A DNA stretch of 64,000 nt from Bradyrhizobium sp. 190 (GTDB taxonomy: Bacteria > Pseudomonadota > Alphaproteobacteria > Rhizobiales > Xanthobacteraceae), in NCBI RefSeq assembly GCF_023073415.1, contig NZ_JADPJL010000037.1, forward strand, positions 62,001 through 126,000, given 5' to 3'. How positions within the stretch are numbered: position 1 is the stretch's first letter; every line of letters begins with the position of its first letter. Below the pieces are notes generated by a model. The model ran no database searches and was not told the origin of the DNA. It saw nothing but the letters and a program-made list of their open reading frames with translations. Below, piece after piece: positions 60,287-64,000 of the stretch. Both the position numbers and the translations under genes were made by a program.

Positions 60287-62052
60287 ATGCATCAGCGGCT
60301 TCCTGTCCTCATCTTCGCGATCGTCATGGCGGCAATCCCGTTCATTCCGGGCGTCCCGCCGTTCTGGATCGTGTTGCTCAACAATATCGGCCTCGCCGCC
60401 CTGGTGGCCATGGGGCTGGTGCTGCTCACCGGCGTCGGCGGCCTCACCTCGTTCGGCCAGGCTGCTTTCTGCGGCTTCGGCGCCTACACCACGGCGGTGC
60501 TGACCACTGCCTACGGTTTCTCGCCGTGGCTGACGCTGCCGCTCTCGCTGCTCGTCAGCGGCGTGGCAGCCGTCCTGCTCGGCATCATCACGGTGCGGCT
60601 ATCCGGCCACTATCTGCCGCTCGGCACCATCGCCTGGGGCATCGGCCTGTTCTACCTGTTCAGCAAGCTGGAATTCCTCGGCCGCAATGACGGCATATCG
60701 GGCATTCCGCCGCTCTCGATCGGCAATTTCAAAATGCTCGATCCCGGCACGATCTATTTCGCGATCTGGATCGGGGTTCTCATCTCGGCGCTGCTGACAA
60801 TGAACCTGCTGGATTCCCGCACCGGCCGCGCGATCCGTGCGCTGCGGCGCGGTCATATCGCGGGCGAAGCGTTCGGCGTGCAGACGCCGCGCGCAAAACT
60901 GCTGGTGTTCGTTTATGCAGCTGTTCTCGCCGGCCTGTCCGGCTGGCTCTATGCGCATTTCCAGCGTGCCGCCAACCCGACCCCGTTCGGCGCCCATGCC
61001 GGCATCGAATATTTGTTCATCGCCGTGGTCGGCGGCGCCGGATATGTCTGGGGCGCGGTGCTCGGCGCCGGTATCGTCGTGGTCCTGAAGGAAATCCTGC
61101 AGAGTTACCTGCCCTATATCTTTGGCGGCCAGAGCCAGCTCGAAACCATCGTGTTCGGCATCCTGCTGGTCGTGCTGCTGCAGCTGGCGCCGACCGGCGT
61201 CTGGCCTTGGCTGATGGCGCGTCTGCCGATCAAGCCGGGCCGCAAGGTGCCCGATACGTCGCTTCCCCTTGCCAAGCGCGAGCGCGCGCCGGCTTCATCC
61301 ACCGCTCTCTTGCAGATCGAGAAAGCGCGCAAGCAGTTCGGCGGCGTGATTGCCGTCAACGACGTCTCCTTCGACGTTCAGGCCCGCGAGATCGTCGCCC
61401 TGATCGGCCCCAACGGCGCCGGCAAGAGCACGACCTTCAACCTGATCACGGGCGTGCTGACGACGACCGGCGGCACCATCTCGGTGCTCGGCCACAAGGT
61501 GGATAATGCTCCGCCGCAGGAAGTGGTGAAACTCGGCGTCGCGCGCACCTTCCAGCACGTCAAGCTGGTGCCCGACATGACCGTGCTGGAGAACGTCGCG
61601 ATCGGCGCGCATCTGCGAGGGTCTTCGGGCGCGGTCGCCAGCATGTTCCGGCTCGACCGGGCCGACGAGGCGAAACTGCTGGCGGAAGCCGCGCGCCAGA
61701 TCGAGCGCGTCGGCCTCGGCGACCAGATCGACCAGCTGGCGGGAAGCCTGTCGCTCGGCCAGCAACGCATCGTCGAGATTGCACGCGCGCTATGCGTCGA
61801 TCCGTTGCTGCTGCTGCTCGACGAGCCGGCCGCGGGATTACGTCACATGGAGAAGCAGCGGCTCGCTGCGCTACTCCGTCAATTGCGCGACGGCGGCATG
61901 TCGGTGCTGCTGGTCGAGCACGACATGGGTTTTGTGATGGACCTCGCCGATCGCATCGTGGTGCTGGATTTCGGTACCAAGATCGCCGAGGGCACGCCGG
62001 CTACGATCAAGACCAATCCCGATGTGATCAAGGCCTATCTCGGAGCTACCGC

Positions 62053-62056
<4 letters not shown>
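60287..62056 (+). CDS. Fused Liv permease-ATPase (LivM-LivG)
   Basis: A 589-residue fusion. Residues 1 to about 320 form a LivM permease (GVGGLTSFGQAAFCGFGAYT, RLSGHYLPLGTIAWGIGLFY, GRAIRALRRGHIAGEAFGVQ). A basic linker near 325-345 leads to a LivG ATPase with Walker A GPNGAGKS at 374-381, VARTFQHVKLVPDMTVLENV, signature LSLGQQRIVEIARALC and Walker B LLLLDEPAAGL. The frame is open without interruption, so this is a true fusion and not an assembly of two genes. The ATG at 60287 is used although the frame extends into livH. Confidence 0.92.
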
Positions 62057-62784
<728 letters not shown>

Positions 62785-62894
62785 GGGCGCGTGCTTGTGA
62801 TCTCGCTGAATTGGCTCGCGTGAAGAGAGTAAACTTCCCGCAAGCATTTTGCGCATGAGCGACAGAGATCACCCCAAAGCTCTGCGCCCTCGCG

Positions 62895-63179
62895 CTAATG
62901 CAGCCGGAAGACACCGTCCACGGCGCGTAGTTCGGCAGGCTTGATCAGTTTCGAGTGCGCGACGGTGACCGCAAGCAGCGGTCCTTCGAGCTTTGTTTCC
63001 CAGAACGCGAGGAAATCCTTTAACGCCGGGAAATCCGGAAACATATCGTAGTCCTGCCAGACGTAAGTTTGCAGCAGCCAGCGCCGATCCGGACGGCGAT
63101 AAACGATCTCCGCTGTTGTCAGTCCGTAGCCTAAGACCTGCTTCCTGAAATCCTTGGAAACCGCATCTTTCTCGACCAT
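62895..63179 (-). CDS. Usg family protein
   Basis: A 94-residue protein with the Usg pattern: DFRKQVLGYGLTTAEIVYRR, then WLLQTYVWQDYDMFPDFPAL and FLAFWETKLEGPL. Usg proteins are small alphaproteobacterial proteins of unknown function first noted near trp genes. No trp gene is adjacent here. It is divergent from groES. Confidence 0.82.
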   Translation of the reverse strand: MVEKDAVSKDFRKQVLGYGLTTAEIVYRRPDRRWLLQTYVWQDYDMFPDFPALKDFLAFWETKLEGPLLAVTVAHSKLIKPAELRAVDGVFRLH

Positions 63180-63347
63180 GCCAACCTCCAGCCCAACTGA
63201 AGCAGTTGCATGATTCTCAATTCGCCAAAAAGGGAAACGTTCAATAGGTCATAGCAATCAACGCGCTAGCAGCATGTTACTTCACCTGCTAGCAGCCGCC
63301 CCTCCTCCAGAAACTCAAGTCGCAGTCAAACATCGTGTGCCGAAGCC

Positions 63348-63375
63348 CTTGCGCCCCGGTGTCACAAGCCTATGT
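63348..63375 (+). promoter_or_regulatory. RpoH (sigma32)-like promoter of groESL
   Basis: CTTG (63348-63351), a 17-base spacer, then CCTATGT (63369-63375). This fits the alphaproteobacterial heat-shock consensus CTTG-N17/18-CYTATNT. It lies about 70 bases before the groES ATG and ends ten bases before the CIRCE-like repeat. Confidence 0.65.
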
Positions 63376-63384
63376 GAAGAGCGG

Positions 63385-63411
63385 CTAGCACTCGCGCATC
63401 GCGACTGCCAA
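63385..63411 (+). promoter_or_regulatory. Degenerate CIRCE element (HrcA operator)
   Basis: CTAGCACTC (63385-63393), exactly nine bases, then GACTGCCAA (63403-63411). The CIRCE consensus is TTAGCACTC-N9-GAGTGCTAA, so the left arm has one and the right arm two mismatches. It overlaps the expected transcription start of the RpoH-like promoter. Confidence 0.72.
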
Positions 63412-63443
63412 TCCAGAAAATCACAAAAGCCAAGGAGGACCGC

Positions 63444-63761
63444 ATGAAATTCCGTCCGCTCCACGACCGTGTCGTGGTCAAACGCATCGATGCCGAAGAT
63501 AAAACCGCAGGCGGCATCATCATTCCGGACAGTGCCAAGGAAAAGCCCTCGCAAGGCGAAATCGTCGCCGTGGGCCCAGGCGGCCGCGACGAAGCTGGCA
63601 AACTGATCCCGATCGACCTCAAGGTCGGCGACCGCGTGTTGTTCGGCAAGTGGTCGGGCACCGAGGTCAAGCTCGATGGTCAGGAACTTCTGATCATGAA
63701 GGAAAGCGACATCATGGGCGTTCTCACCGACGTTCCCGCCGCCAAGAAGAAGGCCGCTTAA
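63444..63761 (+). CDS. groES: Co-chaperonin GroES
   Basis: A 105-residue 10-kDa chaperonin. It begins KFRPLHDRVVVKRIDAEDKT, has the mobile loop AGGIIIPDSAKEKPSQG, the GroES motif GDRVLFGKWSGTEVKLDG and the C-terminal EESDIMG-like KESDIMGVL, with a Lys/Ala tail. A strong AAGGAGG precedes the ATG. It caps GroEL, encoded 137 bases downstream. Bradyrhizobia carry several groESL operons; the promoter features here suggest a heat-inducible copy. Confidence 0.97.
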   Translation: MKFRPLHDRVVVKRIDAEDKTAGGIIIPDSAKEKPSQGEIVAVGPGGRDEAGKLIPIDLKVGDRVLFGKWSGTEVKLDGQELLIMKESDIMGVLTDVPAAKKKAA

Positions 63762-63771
63762 GCGCTTTAGC

Positions 63772-63826
63772 CCGTTCCCTCACCCTGAGGAGCCGGCGCA
63801 GCCGGCGTCTCGAAGGAAGAGGCCTG
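63772..63826. repeat. Small palindromic repeat between groES and groEL
   Basis: A CCCTCACCCTGAGGAG stretch with CCTCA/TGAGG character and GCCGGCGCAGCCGGC (stem GCCGGC/GCCGGC) followed by GTCTCGAAGGA. It resembles the other dispersed intergenic elements of this genome. It lies inside the groESL message and could affect the relative amount of groEL transcript. Confidence 0.55.
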
Positions 63827-63898
63827 CAATCCAAATCTCATCCCTCAGCAATCCGCCCAGTCGCGCGGACCTTGGGATCTGAGAATACGGAGATCATT

Positions 63899-64000
63899 AT
63901 GTCAGCCAAGGAAGTCAAATTCGGCGTCGATGCCCGCGACAGGATGCTGCGCGGCGTCGAAATTCTCAACAACGCGGTGAAGGTCACGCTCGGTCCGAAG
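63899..64000 (+). CDS. groEL: Chaperonin GroEL, partial (5' end only)
   Basis: The first 34 residues are visible before the window ends: MSAKEVKFGVDARDRMLRGV then EILNNAVKVTLGPK. This is the standard GroEL N-terminus, including the start of the nucleotide-binding VTLGPKGR region. GGAG lies six bases before the ATG. Co-transcribed with groES. Confidence 0.95.
   Translation, partial: MSAKEVKFGVDARDRMLRGVEILNNAVKVTLGPK

Overview
This 64 kb window is high-GC chromosomal DNA. Gene content and intergenic repeats point to an alphaproteobacterium of the Bradyrhizobium/Rhodopseudomonas group. Supporting features are a CycM-type membrane-anchored cytochrome c, a compact Tad/Cpa pilus cluster, a pim-like dicarboxylate beta-oxidation cluster next to Liv-type ABC transporter genes, an RpoH/CIRCE-type groESL promoter, and many short palindromic intergenic repeats. 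The species call is inference from these features; no rRNA or tRNA gene was seen.

Layout. 0-3.6 kb, minus strand: three genes for envelope/lipid modification (GT-C-like membrane protein, acyltransferase 3, sterol desaturase family) and a frameshifted fragment of a second desaturase. 3.9-13.8 kb: a Tad/Flp pilus cluster (flp, cpaA, cpaB, cpaC, cpaD, cpaE, cpaF, tadB, tadC, with tadD on the opposite strand). 13.9-16.2 kb: an M17 aminopeptidase overlapping an NlpC/P60 hydrolase. 16.3-24.0 kb: a Yej-type peptide/microcin C ABC importer with two tandem binding proteins. 24.3-28.0 kb: cycM, kdsB, pheA and a luciferase-like oxidoreductase. 28.3-33.1 kb: metF-metH, the methyl-folate branch of methionine synthesis. 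33.4-38.5 kb: maleylacetoacetate isomerase-like protein, a Tat-exported truncated haemoglobin, a GST, a small secreted cysteine-rich protein, GNAT and glycerol kinase. 38.7-46.2 kb: SDR, two acyl-CoA dehydrogenases, acyl-CoA ligase and a FadJ-like bifunctional enzyme (pim-like). 46.4-54.8 kb: a divergent IclR regulator, a full Liv ABC transporter and three tandem paralogous binding proteins, each followed by its own terminator. 54.9-58.5 kb: glycerate kinase and a PAS-GGDEF-EAL protein. 58.5-62.8 kb: a MarR regulator divergent from a second Liv transporter with a fused permease-ATPase and no binding protein. 62.9-64 kb: Usg-family protein and groES-groEL, the latter cut by the window end.

How the parts may work together. 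The most coherent system is the IclR-centred locus (about 38.7-54.8 kb). One regulator sits between a beta-oxidation operon for CoA-activated dicarboxylic or medium-chain acids and a Liv-type importer with three binding proteins. A perfect 9-bp inverted repeat lies in the divergent promoter, and a second palindrome sharing the TTTCGC/GCGAAA half-site lies just upstream of livG. This suggests coordinated uptake and degradation of a family of related acids rather than branched-chain amino acid transport. No thiolase is present in the cluster.

The second notable layer is intergenic: at least six families of dispersed palindromic elements, including two copies of a 169-bp element with perfect 28-bp terminal inverted repeats, placed mostly just after stop codons.
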